A stretch of DNA of 64,000 bases from Marinimicrobium hydrolyticum (GCF_030848505.1 NZ_JAVDDU010000009.1:1-64000); one strand, 5' to 3'. Numbered from the stretch's first letter, positions 38,360 to 47,248 are shown. Translations and numbers: made by a program. Notes: a model not told the origin generated them from the letters alone.

Positions 38360-39017
38360 GCGTCAGGCACTCCCCCAACCAACGGCTAATCACCGGTATT
38401 TGTTGCGGGCATACGCCGTGTTCCACTGGGTAGCGCTGATACTGCACGGGGTATTGCCAGGCCCGTAACTGATCGGCCGCTTGCTGCCCCAAAATTTCCG
38501 GAACGACGGGATCCTGAACACCGTGTTGAATAAGCACGGGCAATGACTGATTGACCGGATCACGCTCCATCGTATCCGCCGTAGCCAAATAGCTGGACAG
38601 CACCAACAGCCCGCCCAAAGGCCGCGTTTGAGTGAGTGCGGCGTGATAAACCACCGCCCCGCCTTGAGAGAAACCAGCCAGTACAATGCGCCGACTATCA
38701 ATACCGCGCTCAATTTCCCGCTCGATCAGTTTTCCTACCTCATGCGCCGACTGACGCAGTCGATCCGTATCCACCTCTCGCAATGTTGTCATGGCGTAGA
38801 TGTCGTACCAAGCGGGCATGACGTAGCCACCGTTAACTGTGACCGGTATGCTGGGCGCATGGGGGAGGACAAAGCGCACCGCGAGCTCGGAAGGCAGAGT
38901 CAACTGTGGCACCAGGGGCGCGAAATCGTGGCCACTGGCCCCCAGACCGTGCAACCAAATAACAGCGGCATTGGCACTTTCAGAAGGTTCGATTTCGACA
39001 CAGGGCAAGTAGGACAT
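38346..39017 (-). CDS. Carboxylesterase/acyl-protein thioesterase-like alpha/beta hydrolase
   Basis: 223 aa from the ATG at 39017; the frame stays open to 39062 but that extension has no support. Cytosolic serine hydrolase of the carboxylesterase II (EstB/APT) family: VIWLHGLGASGHDF for the oxyanion hole, VLAGFSQGGAVVYH with the nucleophile Ser, QHGVQDPVVP with Asp, and VEHGVCPQQI with His. The triad is complete. Natural substrate unknown (short acyl esters or acyl-protein thioesters). Confidence 0.88.
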   Translation of the reverse strand: MSYLPCVEIEPSESANAAVIWLHGLGASGHDFAPLVPQLTLPSELAVRFVLPHAPSIPVTVNGGYVMPAWYDIYAMTTLREVDTDRLRQSAHEVGKLIEREIERGIDSRRIVLAGFSQGGAVVYHAALTQTRPLGGLLVLSSYLATADTMERDPVNQSLPVLIQHGVQDPVVPEILGQQAADQLRAWQYPVQYQRYPVEHGVCPQQIPVISRWLGECLTRAYE

Positions 39018-39123
39018 AATGAAACTCAAGTAGACTGAAGCGGATGGAAAGAAGCGGCCCATTATACCCGCTACCCAAGGCGATAAAAGTCCGTTCGTTT
39101 TCGGGCCATAACCGCTACACTTA

Positions 39124-39195
39124 TACTACTGAACAATCGGAAACTGATACCACTGAATAATCGGGAACTGATACCACTGAACGATCAGGAAAGGA
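39124..39195. repeat. Three tandem copies of an approx. 24-bp unit
   Basis: Units start at 39124, 39148 and 39172, built on TACCACTGAAYAATCGGRAA with CTGA at the end. Units 1 and 2 are 24 bp with about three differences. Unit 3 is complete for 18 bases and then runs into the left arm of the palindromic element at 39188. The copies are direct and contiguous, without spacers, so this is not a CRISPR array. Confidence 0.75.
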
Positions 39196-39290
39196 TCCCC
39201 TGCGTTTTGAGACCCTCGGAGGCAGGAAGCCGACGCGGAGCGTACAAGGAGGTATTTAAAGCGTGTCTCAAACCGCAGGGTATCCTTTCC
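39188..39290. repeat. Palindromic three-way-junction element, copy 1
   Basis: A 26-base left arm (39188-39213) and right arm (39265-39290) are complementary at 24 of 26 positions. The 51-base centre (39214-39264) is about 81 percent identical to the centre of the copy at 49535-49632. It holds two small hairpins, one around TCGG...CCGA and one around TAC AAGGAG GTA. The arms of the two copies are different sequences apart from TTTG and GAC near the junction. No coding frame. It lies in the gap between the esterase promoter and ppnN. Confidence 0.8.
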
Positions 39291-39330
39291 TTTCGCACCG
39301 ACAAGTATAAACGTGAAAGGTCCATGATTT

Positions 39331-40752
39331 ATGAAGCAAGATTCGTCTCAGGTACCCTCGCAGGTAGCCTCACTGGATAAAGACGCTTACGCCACCACCG
39401 ACGCCATCATTTCGCCCGTAGGCCAGCTCAAAGTCCTGTCCAAACTCGAAGTGGCGAAACTGCTCGACGCCAGTCAGAGTGGCCTCTACACCCTCTTTCG
39501 CAGTTGTGCCCTGGCGGTATTGAATTGCGGCAACTACCTGGATGACGGTAAGGAGCTGCTGGAGCGCTACCAAGATTTTTCCATCAGCATTTTACAGCAG
39601 GAAAGAGGCATAAAGCTGGACGTTCGCGGCGCTCCGGCGAGCGCCTTTGTGGACGGAAAGATGATTCGCGGGATCAGTGAACATCTGTTCACCGTACTGC
39701 GCGACGTGCTCTACGCGAGTTCCGAAATACAGGGCAACCCGCAGTTCGACATGAATACCACGGAGGGCATCACTGACGCCGTATTCCACATGCTGCGCAA
39801 CGCGGACCTGTTACGCTCGGGCGTGGAGCCACGCGTCGTAGTGTGCTGGGGTGGTCACTCCATCAGCCGGGAAGAGTACGACTACACCAAAGTGGTGGGC
39901 TACCATATGGGCCTGCGTGGCCTGGACATTTGTACCGGCTGCGGCCCTGGCGCCATGAAAGGGCCCATGAAAGGCGCCACCATCGGCCATGCCAAGCAAC
40001 GCATACCCAACGGCTGGTATCTGGGCATCAGTGAGCCGGGCATTATCGCCGCTGAGGCTCCTAACCCGATCGTGAATCAATTGATCATTATGCCCGACAT
40101 TGAAAAGCGCCTGGAGGCGTTTGTGCGCACCGGTCACGGCATTGTTGTGTTCCCGGGCGGTGCGGGCACGGCGGAAGAAATTCTGTACATTCTGGGCATA
40201 TTGCTGCACCCGGACAACCGGGACATCCCCTTCCCCTTGGTTTTCACCGGTCCTGCGAGCAGCGCCGAGTATTTTAACCGCATCAACGAATTTATCGGTC
40301 AAACCCTGGGGCTAGAAGCTCAAAGCCGCTATAAGATTATTATTGACGATCCAGCACAGGTCGCGCGAACCATGCTGGACGGCGTCACGCGAGTGCGGGA
40401 ATTTCGGAAAAACACCAATGATGCCTTCCATTTTAACTGGCAGTTGAAGATCAGCCCGGACTTTCAGCAGCCGTTTATCCCCAGCCACGAGAATATGAGC
40501 GCCTTGGAGCTGCATCAGAATCAAGAGCCCCATGTGCTCGCCGCCAACCTGCGACGCGCCTTCTCCGGCATTGTTGCGGGCAACGTGAAAGACGAGGGTA
40601 TACGCGCCATTGAAGAGCACGGCAACTTTGAAATCCATGGCGACAGGATCATTATGGAGCCCATGGACGAACTGCTGGCGTCCTTTGTCGCCCAACATCG
40701 GATGAAATTGCCGGGGCGTGCCTACGTGCCCTGCTACAAAATCGTCCGCTAG
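39331..40752 (+). CDS. ppnN: Pyrimidine/purine nucleotide 5'-monophosphate nucleosidase
   Basis: 473 aa, close to the E. coli YgdH/PpnN length plus a short N-terminal extension. It hydrolyses nucleoside 5'-monophosphates to base and ribose 5-phosphate, a step in nucleotide salvage and a (p)ppGpp target in E. coli. The LOG-family core is visible as CTGCGPGAMKGPMKG and VVFPGGAGTAEEILY. The N-terminal block ISPVGQLKVLSKLEVAKLLD and the C-terminal region identify the PpnN subgroup rather than short LOG proteins. Confidence 0.93.
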   Translation: MKQDSSQVPSQVASLDKDAYATTDAIISPVGQLKVLSKLEVAKLLDASQSGLYTLFRSCALAVLNCGNYLDDGKELLERYQDFSISILQQERGIKLDVRGAPASAFVDGKMIRGISEHLFTVLRDVLYASSEIQGNPQFDMNTTEGITDAVFHMLRNADLLRSGVEPRVVVCWGGHSISREEYDYTKVVGYHMGLRGLDICTGCGPGAMKGPMKGATIGHAKQRIPNGWYLGISEPGIIAAEAPNPIVNQLIIMPDIEKRLEAFVRTGHGIVVFPGGAGTAEEILYILGILLHPDNRDIPFPLVFTGPASSAEYFNRINEFIGQTLGLEAQSRYKIIIDDPAQVARTMLDGVTRVREFRKNTNDAFHFNWQLKISPDFQQPFIPSHENMSALELHQNQEPHVLAANLRRAFSGIVAGNVKDEGIRAIEEHGNFEIHGDRIIMEPMDELLASFVAQHRMKLPGRAYVPCYKIVR

Positions 40753-40796
40753 CCTAGGGCGCAAGGAGTTGTTCAGAGGTGCCCTGCGACGGTTTT

Positions 40797-40814
40797 TGTA
40801 GTCAATGTCTCACA
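40797..40814 (+). promoter_or_regulatory. GacA/UvrY-like upstream activating site for the small RNA
   Basis: TGTAGTCAATGTCTCACA matches the known GacA/UvrY-family box TGTAAGNNATNNCTTACA at 11 of 14 specified positions, including both outer TGT/ACA halves and the central AT. It lies about 60-75 bases before the inferred start of the GGA-rich RNA, a spacing seen for rsm/csr small RNA genes. No gacA or uvrY gene is in the window. Confidence 0.6.
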
Positions 40815-40872
40815 AAAAGAATGGACAGTCGCCACTAGGCGACTCCCTGGTAGTGGGGGAAAATACTTACCA

Positions 40873-41070
40873 CATGGAGGTGACACAGTGAGTACACTGG
40901 CCAGGACGGCCAATGGATGCGCCCTCTCCCGTCGGGTCAGGAAGAGCCATGGATGTGAAGACTGGGGAGCGGTAGTGGTCATGGAGCGGGCAGGACGCCC
41001 ATGGGACTGCACAAGATTTAATGGATAGATATCTGGGGGCCGGGAAACCGGCTCCCACCCTTCTTTTTTA
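40873..41070 (+). ncRNA. Candidate CsrB/RsmZ-family CsrA-sequestering small RNA
   Basis: About 198 nt, non-coding, on the plus strand. Five ATGGA motifs (40874, 40913, 40949, 40981, 41021) and three CAGGA motifs (40902, 40938, 40991) fit the CsrA/RsmE binding core; a further GGA is at 40966. Two CAGGACG motifs sit in hairpin loops: TGGCC-AGGAC-GGCCA (40898-40912) and GGGC-AGGAC-GCCC (40988-41000). The ATGGA motifs fall mostly between hairpins. The 3' end is a strong intrinsic terminator. An AATACT at 40862-40867 is a possible -10. These RNAs titrate the translational repressor CsrA/RsmA. The 5' end is inferred, not seen. Confidence 0.75.
41034..41069 (+). terminator. Intrinsic terminator of the small RNA, GNRA tetraloop
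   Basis: A 10-bp stem (41034-41043 with 41048-41057, one G-T wobble) is capped by the tetraloop GAAA and followed by CCC and TTCTTTTTT (41061-41069). It stands alone, about 280 bases after ppnN, which argues for a dedicated transcript upstream of it. Confidence 0.88.
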
Positions 41071-41148
41071 GCACTTTCCCTTATCGAAACAACTTAACCT
41101 CTCCAAAGCACTCACTTTCTCGTGAGCTCTAGAAAGCGCCCTGAAAGG

Positions 41149-41904
41149 TTAGAAGTTTTCCTGCAAGTACCGTCTTGCTAAGCGGGAGGCATCACTGCCA
41201 TCGCCAGCCACTTCCTGTAGCAACTCTTGCGCGCGACTGTTATTGCCCATGCGGTGGTAGACGGTGCCCAGCTTGAACTTGGTGTCAGACACTTTGCGAT
41301 CACGGGGGAAGTCTTTCAACAGCCGACTGAACCACTCCTGAGACTTTTCCAGATCATCCTTCAACAGGAAGATCTCGCCCAGCCAATAGTAACTGTTACC
41401 CGCGAAATTGCCTTTGGGGTACCGCTCCAAATAGGCATTGAAAGCCTCAATGGCTTCATCAACGTTGCGGTCCCGCAACAGCTGATAGGCCGCACGATAG
41501 GCTTCGGTTTCCGCGTTGCTGCCCGCCGTCGAACCTTGTGAAGGTGCGGAGGAGCCGCTGCGCTGTGCAGAGCCGTTGGCATCGCCCCGGGAGCTGCTTC
41601 TGGCACCCTCGGTCAACAGACTTAACCGGCGATCCAAATCCAGATAGTCGTCCATCCGCTGCTGCTGGAGACGATTAATTTCGTGGGACTGTTCTTCCAC
41701 CATGCCACGCAGCATCTGCACTTCTTCCTGCAGAGCCTGCAGCTGGAAAAACAGCTCCATCTGAATATTTTGCGCGTCGTCAGAAGGGGCGTTGGTATTC
41801 GCCACCCCAGTACGGACAAGGGGCCGAGATTCCTCGACCCTGACTTGCGCTTCCAGAACTGGAGCCGCTGCGATTACCGCAGCGGCCAACATGAGTTTAT
41901 ACAT
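41149..41904 (-). CDS. cpoB: Cell division coordinator CpoB (YbgF)
   Basis: 251 aa periplasmic protein. Signal peptide residues 1-19 (MYKLMLAAAVIAAAPVLEA). A coiled-coil trimerisation segment follows at about 45-85 (QLQALQEEVQMLRGMVEEQ), then a Ser/Gly-rich linker, then TPR repeats from about 130 (AYRAAYQLLRDRNVDEAIEA; NSYYWLGEIFLLKDD). CpoB links TolA with peptidoglycan synthesis at the septum. Last gene of the tol-pal cluster, five bases after pal. Confidence 0.93.
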   Translation of the reverse strand: MYKLMLAAAVIAAAPVLEAQVRVEESRPLVRTGVANTNAPSDDAQNIQMELFFQLQALQEEVQMLRGMVEEQSHEINRLQQQRMDDYLDLDRRLSLLTEGARSSSRGDANGSAQRSGSSAPSQGSTAGSNAETEAYRAAYQLLRDRNVDEAIEAFNAYLERYPKGNFAGNSYYWLGEIFLLKDDLEKSQEWFSRLLKDFPRDRKVSDTKFKLGTVYHRMGNNSRAQELLQEVAGDGSDASRLARRYLQENF

Positions 41905-41909
41905 AGGGA

Positions 41910-42428
41910 TCAGTACTTAATCTCAACACGACGGTTTTGAGCCCAAGCTGAATCGTTGCTACCACGGGCAGCTGGGCGCTCCTCTCCATAGCTAATCACT
42001 TCCAGAATATCCCGGCTCACACCTTGCAGTACCAGGAAATCCCGCACAGCATTGGCGCGACGCTCACCCAAAGCCATGTTGTATTCGCGCGAGCCGCGCT
42101 CATCGGTGTGGCCTTCCAGACGTACGCTAACGTTGTTGCCTGGGTTTCTAAGACGCTCAGCATGAGCCAGCAGCAAAGCGCGTGATTCGGGCTGCAGGGT
42201 AGCTTGGTCAAAGCCGAAGTAAATCACGTTGTCGAGTGCCTCAGCATCGTCCTCTTCGGAAGCTCTGAGACGGTCCCGATCGGCAGTGCCAGTGGTCACG
42301 CCGCGCTCATCGGCGCGATCGGCGGCTGCATCATCGGCATCATCCATAGTGTCAGTTGCGGTACAGCCAGCCAGGAAGGCCAGAACAAAGGCCAGGAAAA
42401 AACCCTGCTTAAATACGTTGCTTATCAT
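41910..42428 (-). CDS. pal: Peptidoglycan-associated lipoprotein Pal
   Basis: 172 aa from the ATG at 42428 (GGAG six bases upstream). Lipobox LAGC. An acidic Asp/Ala-rich linker precedes the OmpA-like peptidoglycan-binding domain (about 70-172): IYFGFDQATL, RLEGHTDERGSREYN, LGERRANAVRDFL and a C-terminal NRRVEIKY. Anchors the outer membrane to the wall and binds TolB. Confidence 0.96.
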   Translation of the reverse strand: MISNVFKQGFFLAFVLAFLAGCTATDTMDDADDAAADRADERGVTTGTADRDRLRASEEDDAEALDNVIYFGFDQATLQPESRALLLAHAERLRNPGNNVSVRLEGHTDERGSREYNMALGERRANAVRDFLVLQGVSRDILEVISYGEERPAARGSNDSAWAQNRRVEIKY

Positions 42429-42512
42429 GTGTTGCTCCAATCAGTAGAGTGATCTGTGCAGATCTGTTTATTAATACGAAATACGGCAAATAGGTCCGAA
42501 TAGTACTTGAGT

Positions 42513-43802
42513 TTAGTCGAAAAATGGCGACCAGGCTGGCTCCCGAACATCACCCCTTTCGGAAGGCAAATAATAACGCGTCCCGGCGTCCAGAGATACC
42601 ACCGCCAAAACTCCGCGTCCGCGGTGACGGGTTGAGTAAATCAGCATTGCGCCATTAGGCGCCACACTGGGCGATTCATCCAACTGGGTTTCGGTAAGTA
42701 GACGTAAAGTCCCAGTGTCCAGTTCCTGTAGAGCGATATTAAATGTACCTTCTCGCTGGTGCACCATAACCATGCTCTTGCCATCTGGGGACAACCGACC
42801 ACGGGCATTGTAGTTACCCTGGAAGGTTAAGCGCTCCACCCGGCCACTGGCAAGGTCCACCTGGTATATCTGCGGGCGACCACCACGGTTGGACGTAAAG
42901 ATAATGCCCTTTCCATCGTGGGTCCAGCTCGGCTCCGTATCAATGGCAAAGTGGTTGGTAACGCGGGTCAACCGCTTGTTGGCCAACTCCAATGTGTAAA
43001 TTTCCGGATTGCCATCTTTGGACAACACTACGGCCAACTTGCGACCGTCCGGCGACCAGGCTGGCGCGCCATTCAAGCCCACAAAGTCCGTCACCTGCTC
43101 ACGCTCACCGGTAGCCAAATTCTGTACAAACACGGCCGGCCGGTTGGTTTCGAAGGACACATAGGCCACTCGGCGGCCATCGGGAGACCAGACCGGAGAG
43201 AGAATGGGCTCGCTGGATTCGAGCAACAATACTGGACGCGCGCCATCGGCGTCGGCCCGCATCAAGCGGAAAGTATCGGTTCCGTCGTCATGACGCACCA
43301 CTTCCACGTAAATAATCTGCGTGTCGAAGGCGCCGCGAATACCGGTAATGGTTTCATAGATGCGGTCGCTGATGTTGTGCGCAATACTGCGCAGCTGACC
43401 TTCCGAACCTTCCACCACTTGCCGACGCATAATCCGGCGCTCGCCCAGCACATCGAACAGCTCATAGCTAACACGGTAAATACCAGCGTTTTCCGTCACC
43501 TGTCCGATCAACAGATACTCTGTGCCCAACACTCGCCAGTCGCGGAAGTGAATTTCATTCTCCGCACGTGGGAAAGACAACATGTTGTCCCGCGGAATCG
43601 CATCAAACAGGCCGCTGCGCTCCAGGTTTGCCATGACGATGCGACTAATATCCTCTGGCAGCGCAACGCCATCGGTGCGCTGTATCGGAACCACGGCAAT
43701 CTTTGTGGGATCGTCGACCCCTTGAGTGATTTCGATGGTGAGCTGCGCCTGAGCGGTAAAGCTCAGCGCCAAAAGAGCAACAAATACAAAAATGTGTTTC
43801 AC
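42513..43802 (-). CDS. tolB: Tol-Pal system protein TolB
   Basis: 429 aa periplasmic protein. It starts with GTG at 43802, overlapping the tolA stop as GTGA. Signal peptide [19 protein letters not shown]. The N-terminal domain (about 20-160) binds TolA and Pal; the C-terminal six-bladed beta-propeller shows repeated [28 protein letters not shown] and similar blades. Confidence 0.96.
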   Translation of the reverse strand: MKHIFVFVALLALSFTAQAQLTIEITQGVDDPTKIAVVPIQRTDGVALPEDISRIVMANLERSGLFDAIPRDNMLSFPRAENEIHFRDWRVLGTEYLLIGQVTENAGIYRVSYELFDVLGERRIMRRQVVEGSEGQLRSIAHNISDRIYETITGIRGAFDTQIIYVEVVRHDDGTDTFRLMRADADGARPVLLLESSEPILSPVWSPDGRRVAYVSFETNRPAVFVQNLATGEREQVTDFVGLNGAPAWSPDGRKLAVVLSKDGNPEIYTLELANKRLTRVTNHFAIDTEPSWTHDGKGIIFTSNRGGRPQIYQVDLASGRVERLTFQGNYNARGRLSPDGKSMVMVHQREGTFNIALQELDTGTLRLLTETQLDESPSVAPNGAMLIYSTRHRGRGVLAVVSLDAGTRYYLPSERGDVREPAWSPFFD

Positions 43803-44578
43803 AATCTCAAATCCCGTGGAATAAAGACCAGACGTAGCTGGCGAAAATGACGTTCAAACACTTCTGGCGGCATATCCTGGACTTCGGTAAAACGTCCAAC
43901 CCGTTTCACCGCCTGCTCGGCGGAGCGGTCGAAAGCGGCATTACCGCTGCTCTCAACCACGGACACATCAACCACCTGACCGGTGGGAACCAACTGAATC
44001 ATTAAAACCACCTGCATACCCACGCGGGCTGACGGTGGACGACTCCAGTTTTGCTCAATACGTTGTGCGATCAGAGCGACATAACTTTGCGCTGTGCTTT
44101 GAGACTGTGTCTCAGCGATAAACTCTTCTTCCCTGGCCAACGCATCATCCAGGCGCTGCTGACGAACCCGTTCCTGACGCTCTTGTTCACGTCGCTCAGC
44201 TTCCCGACGTTCCCGCTCGCGCTGCTGCTCCCGCTCACGTTCCCTCTCTCGCTCTGCCTGAGCCTGCCGTTCGGCCTCCTGACGCTCGCGCTCCCGAGCC
44301 TGCCGCTGACGCTCTGCTTCCTGCTGACGCCGCTGCTCGGCCTCACGGCGCGCCCGCTCCTGTTCGCGCTGGCGCATATCAATGACTCGTTGCTCCTCGG
44401 CCCGAGCCTCCTCCGCAGCACGAGGATTAAAGTCCACAATCTCTGCCTGAACATGCCTAGGCGTCCGCACTTCCATCGGCGCAGGTGCCGACTGCCAGTT
44501 TTGCAGGACCAAGCCCAGCACCAGCCCGTGCAGTAACAGGCTGATAATAAAAGGCAGTGTGTATGAGTTCAGCTTCAT
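43799..44578 (-). CDS. tolA: Cell envelope integrity protein TolA
   Basis: 259 aa. One N-terminal membrane helix (about 10-30, [18 protein letters not shown]), a long charged helical domain (about 55-155) made of Arg/Glu/Gln repeats, and a C-terminal TonB/TolA-like domain (about 170-259) with [20 protein letters not shown]. Spans the periplasm and couples TolQR proton-motive energy to Pal. Shorter than E. coli TolA (421 aa), mainly in the helical part. Confidence 0.94.
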   Translation of the reverse strand: MKLNSYTLPFIISLLLHGLVLGLVLQNWQSAPAPMEVRTPRHVQAEIVDFNPRAAEEARAEEQRVIDMRQREQERARREAEQRRQQEAERQRQARERERQEAERQAQAEREREREREQQRERERREAERREQERQERVRQQRLDDALAREEEFIAETQSQSTAQSYVALIAQRIEQNWSRPPSARVGMQVVLMIQLVPTGQVVDVSVVESSGNAAFDRSAEQAVKRVGRFTEVQDMPPEVFERHFRQLRLVFIPRDLRL

Positions 44579-44591
44579 CGTGACCTAAATG

Positions 44592-45020
44592 TTAGCGCGG
44601 CGGTTCGGTTACCAGGCCCACCGAAGGCGCTCCGGCACTTTGCAATTCAGTCATCAGGCTGACCACCACCCCATAGCCGACATTGTGATCACCCCAGACC
44701 AACACTGAAGTCGAAGGCTTCTCTCGCAGCACTCTGGCAACGGTATCCTGAATCTCGCTCAGGGGCCGGCTCTGCTCAGGGTTGGCGCCCAGATTAATGT
44801 AGTAAGTGCCGTCGCGTTTTACGGACACGATCAGGGGCTCAGAATCCTGATCCTCAACAGGCTCGGACGGAGCCTGGGGCAAGTCCACAGCGACGCCCTG
44901 CATCAACATAGGTGCCGTCACCATAAAGACCACCAGCAACACCAACATAACGTCGATGTACGGGACCACATTGATCTCGGCCATGGGCTTCTTTTTGATC
45001 TTGCGCGGAAATCCGGACAT
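44592..45020 (-). CDS. tolR: Tol-Pal system proton channel subunit TolR
   Basis: 142 aa, one N-terminal membrane helix with the proton-binding Asp in NVVPYIDVMLVLLVVFM, the ExbD/TolR signature, followed by a periplasmic domain. Works with TolQ as an ion-driven motor. Short gaps to tolQ (38 bp) and tolA (13 bp). Confidence 0.96.
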   Translation of the reverse strand: MSGFPRKIKKKPMAEINVVPYIDVMLVLLVVFMVTAPMLMQGVAVDLPQAPSEPVEDQDSEPLIVSVKRDGTYYINLGANPEQSRPLSEIQDTVARVLREKPSTSVLVWGDHNVGYGVVVSLMTELQSAGAPSVGLVTEPPR

Positions 45021-45058
45021 AAATAGTTACCTCTCGCTAAACGCTCTGGACACCGGGT

Positions 45059-45754
45059 TTACGCAGCGGCCTGCTGTTTGCCGTGGACCTGACGATGCAA
45101 AATAGCGGAGAACTCTTCAGCGAAGGTCTGATAGTTGCTCATCATTACCTCAGCTCGAGCGGAGAATCGGTTGTAGGCCAGAACCGCTGGAATAGCGGCG
45201 AACAGCCCCATGGCAGTAGCGACCAGGGCTTCCGCAATACCGGGCGCAACCACTGCCAGAGTGGCCTGATGAACATTGGCCAGGCCCCGGAATGAGTTCA
45301 TGATCCCCCACACGGTACCAAACAGACCGATGTAGGGGCTTACCGATGCAACACTGGCCAGGAAGGGCAAATGGGTTTCCAGCTTTTCCTCTTCCCGAGC
45401 GAGCGCGACGCGCATGGCCCGTTGAGAGGCCTCCATGACGGCATCGGGTTCGGCTCCGCTCTGCTGGCGCAGACGCGTGAATTCTTTAAAGCCCGCCCGG
45501 AAGATGTTCTCAACCCCTTCGGCGACGCGGCCATTGCCCTGCCTATAAAGGTGATTCAAGTCTATACCCGACCAAAATTGCCGCTCAAACGCGGTCATTG
45601 CGGCGTACGCTTTGCGCTGATAAAAGCCGCGCTGAAAAATCATGACCCAGGAAATGATGGAAGCTAATAACAAGATCAGCATCACCGCCTGTACCAGCAA
45701 GCTGGCCTCGGCAATCAGACTCCAGATCGACATGGTGTTTTGAGTCGGGGGCAT
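45059..45754 (-). CDS. tolQ: Tol-Pal system proton channel subunit TolQ
   Basis: 231 aa with three membrane segments, of the MotA/TolQ/ExbB family. The conserved region VSPYIGLFGTVWGIMNSF and GIAEALVATAMGLFAAIPAV marks TMs 2 and 3. First Tol protein of the cluster, seven bases after ybgC. Confidence 0.96.
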   Translation of the reverse strand: MPPTQNTMSIWSLIAEASLLVQAVMLILLLASIISWVMIFQRGFYQRKAYAAMTAFERQFWSGIDLNHLYRQGNGRVAEGVENIFRAGFKEFTRLRQQSGAEPDAVMEASQRAMRVALAREEEKLETHLPFLASVASVSPYIGLFGTVWGIMNSFRGLANVHQATLAVVAPGIAEALVATAMGLFAAIPAVLAYNRFSARAEVMMSNYQTFAEEFSAILHRQVHGKQQAAA

Positions 45755-45761
45755 AGTCGAA

Positions 45762-46202
45762 TCAGCTCTCTGTCAGTGTTGAAAGTTTTGAATGAATATC
45801 TGCGGGGATTGGCCGAGGTTTAAGTGTGTCGCCTGTTACACACGCGACACGGATTAGACCTTGGCACAGCAATTCGTTCCCACGCCAGACGTTTTGCTTA
45901 AAGCGCACTGAAGTGCGCGCCAATGAGGCAATACTGGTGGTAATCGTCAATTTGTCATCCAGGCGGGCGGCACGGCGGTAATTGACTTCGGCAGAGTGCA
46001 CAACCAATAGGAGTCCGTCATCCAGAACGGCGGGCTTATCATAGCCGAACGAGCGCAAGAATTCTGTTCGGCTTCGCTCCATAAACTTTAAGTAGTTCAC
46101 ATAGTAGACAATACCACCGGCGTCGGTGTCTTCTATATAGACTCGAACGGTAATGCTGAACTCCGGTTGTGTCGACGTACTGGGGTCAAAACCCTCGGGC
46201 AT
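45762..46202 (-). CDS. ybgC: Tol-Pal-associated acyl-CoA thioesterase YbgC
   Basis: 146 aa hot-dog fold thioesterase. The 4HBT motif VYIEDTDAGGIVYYVNYLKF contains the catalytic Asp, and the next helix MERSRTEFLRS is typical. Acts on short acyl-CoA or acyl-ACP and is almost always found before tolQ, as here. Confidence 0.95.
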   Translation of the reverse strand: MPEGFDPSTSTQPEFSITVRVYIEDTDAGGIVYYVNYLKFMERSRTEFLRSFGYDKPAVLDDGLLLVVHSAEVNYRRAARLDDKLTITTSIASLARTSVRFKQNVWRGNELLCQGLIRVACVTGDTLKPRPIPADIHSKLSTLTES

Positions 46203-46219
46203 AATCTACTCTCAAGCCA

Positions 46220-47248
46220 TTACAGTTCGGTTTCGTCGCGCAGCCGCCCGGGGATATCCACCCCAAAGTGCAGGTAAGCATTGGCGGTTAATACCCGTCC
46301 GCGCGGAGTGCGGGCTATAAGACCCTGCTGAATCAAATAAGGTTCGATAACATCTTCAATCGTGCCACGTTCTTCACTGATGGCGGCCGCCAGGCTTTCC
46401 ACCCCTACGGGTCCGCCACCAAACTTATCCATTAACGCCAACAATAGGCGTCGGTCCATGTGATCAAAGCCGCGCTCGTCCACGTTGAGCATATTCAAGG
46501 CCTGATCTGCCACTTCACCGGTCACCACGCCATTGCTGCGCATTTCCGCAAAGTCGCGTACCCGACGCAGTAAGCGGTTGGCGATCCGCGGCGTACCTCG
46601 TGCGCGCTTGGCCACCTCTTGAGCGCCGTCGGCCTCGATTTCCACCCCCAGCAACTGCGCGGAACGCTGAACAATGTGCCCCAGATCGGCCACACTGTAA
46701 AATTCCAGCCGCTGTACTATACCGAACCGATCGCGCAGTGGCGAGGTCAGCAAACCGGCGCGAGTCGTGGCGCCCACCAGGGTGAAGGGGGGCAAATCCA
46801 GTTTAATGGAGCGCGCTGCCGGACCTTCGCCAATCATGATATCCAACTGGAAGTCTTCCATGGCTGGGTAAAGAATCTCTTCTACTACCGGGCTCAGGCG
46901 GTGGATCTCGTCGATGAACAGGACATCGCCGGGTTCCAGGTTGGTCATCATGGCCGCCAGATCGCCCGCTTTTTCCAACACTGGGCCAGAGGTGCTTTTT
47001 AGCGACACCCCCATTTCTTCGGCAATAATGTTGGCCAAGGTGGTTTTGCCCAGACCAGGAGGGCCAAACACTAGGGTGTGATCCAGGGCTTCAGAACGCT
47101 TGCGGGCCGCGCCGATAAAAATTTCCATTTGCTCGCGCACCACCGGCTGACCTCTGTACTCCGCCAGCGTCTTGGGGCGCACGGCACGGTCCAGCACGTC
47201 TTCACGCTCGGTGGCGGCAGGGGCAATTAGGCGGTCAGTTTCGATCAT
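46220..47248 (-). CDS. ruvB: Holliday junction branch migration helicase RuvB
   Basis: 342 aa AAA+ ATPase. Walker [14 protein letters not shown], Walker [12 protein letters not shown], sensor [10 protein letters not shown], and the C-terminal winged helix ([17 protein letters not shown]). Drives branch migration with RuvA during recombinational repair. Starts 66 bases after ruvA. Confidence 0.97.
   Translation of the reverse strand: MIETDRLIAPAATEREDVLDRAVRPKTLAEYRGQPVVREQMEIFIGAARKRSEALDHTLVFGPPGLGKTTLANIIAEEMGVSLKSTSGPVLEKAGDLAAMMTNLEPGDVLFIDEIHRLSPVVEEILYPAMEDFQLDIMIGEGPAARSIKLDLPPFTLVGATTRAGLLTSPLRDRFGIVQRLEFYSVADLGHIVQRSAQLLGVEIEADGAQEVAKRARGTPRIANRLLRRVRDFAEMRSNGVVTGEVADQALNMLNVDERGFDHMDRRLLLALMDKFGGGPVGVESLAAAISEERGTIEDVIEPYLIQQGLIARTPRGRVLTANAYLHFGVDIPGRLRDETEL

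Noticed and set aside
39124-39195. CRISPR array
   Set aside because: The repeats are contiguous with no spacers, only three units, and no cas genes are present.
40773-41012. Minus-strand open frame of 79 codons in the ppnN-cpoB gap
   Set aside because: Low-quality composition and it is the complement of the GGA-rich RNA, whose terminator faces the other way.
42918-43850. Plus-strand open frame of 310 codons
   Set aside because: Antisense of tolB; no motif, no plausible start context.
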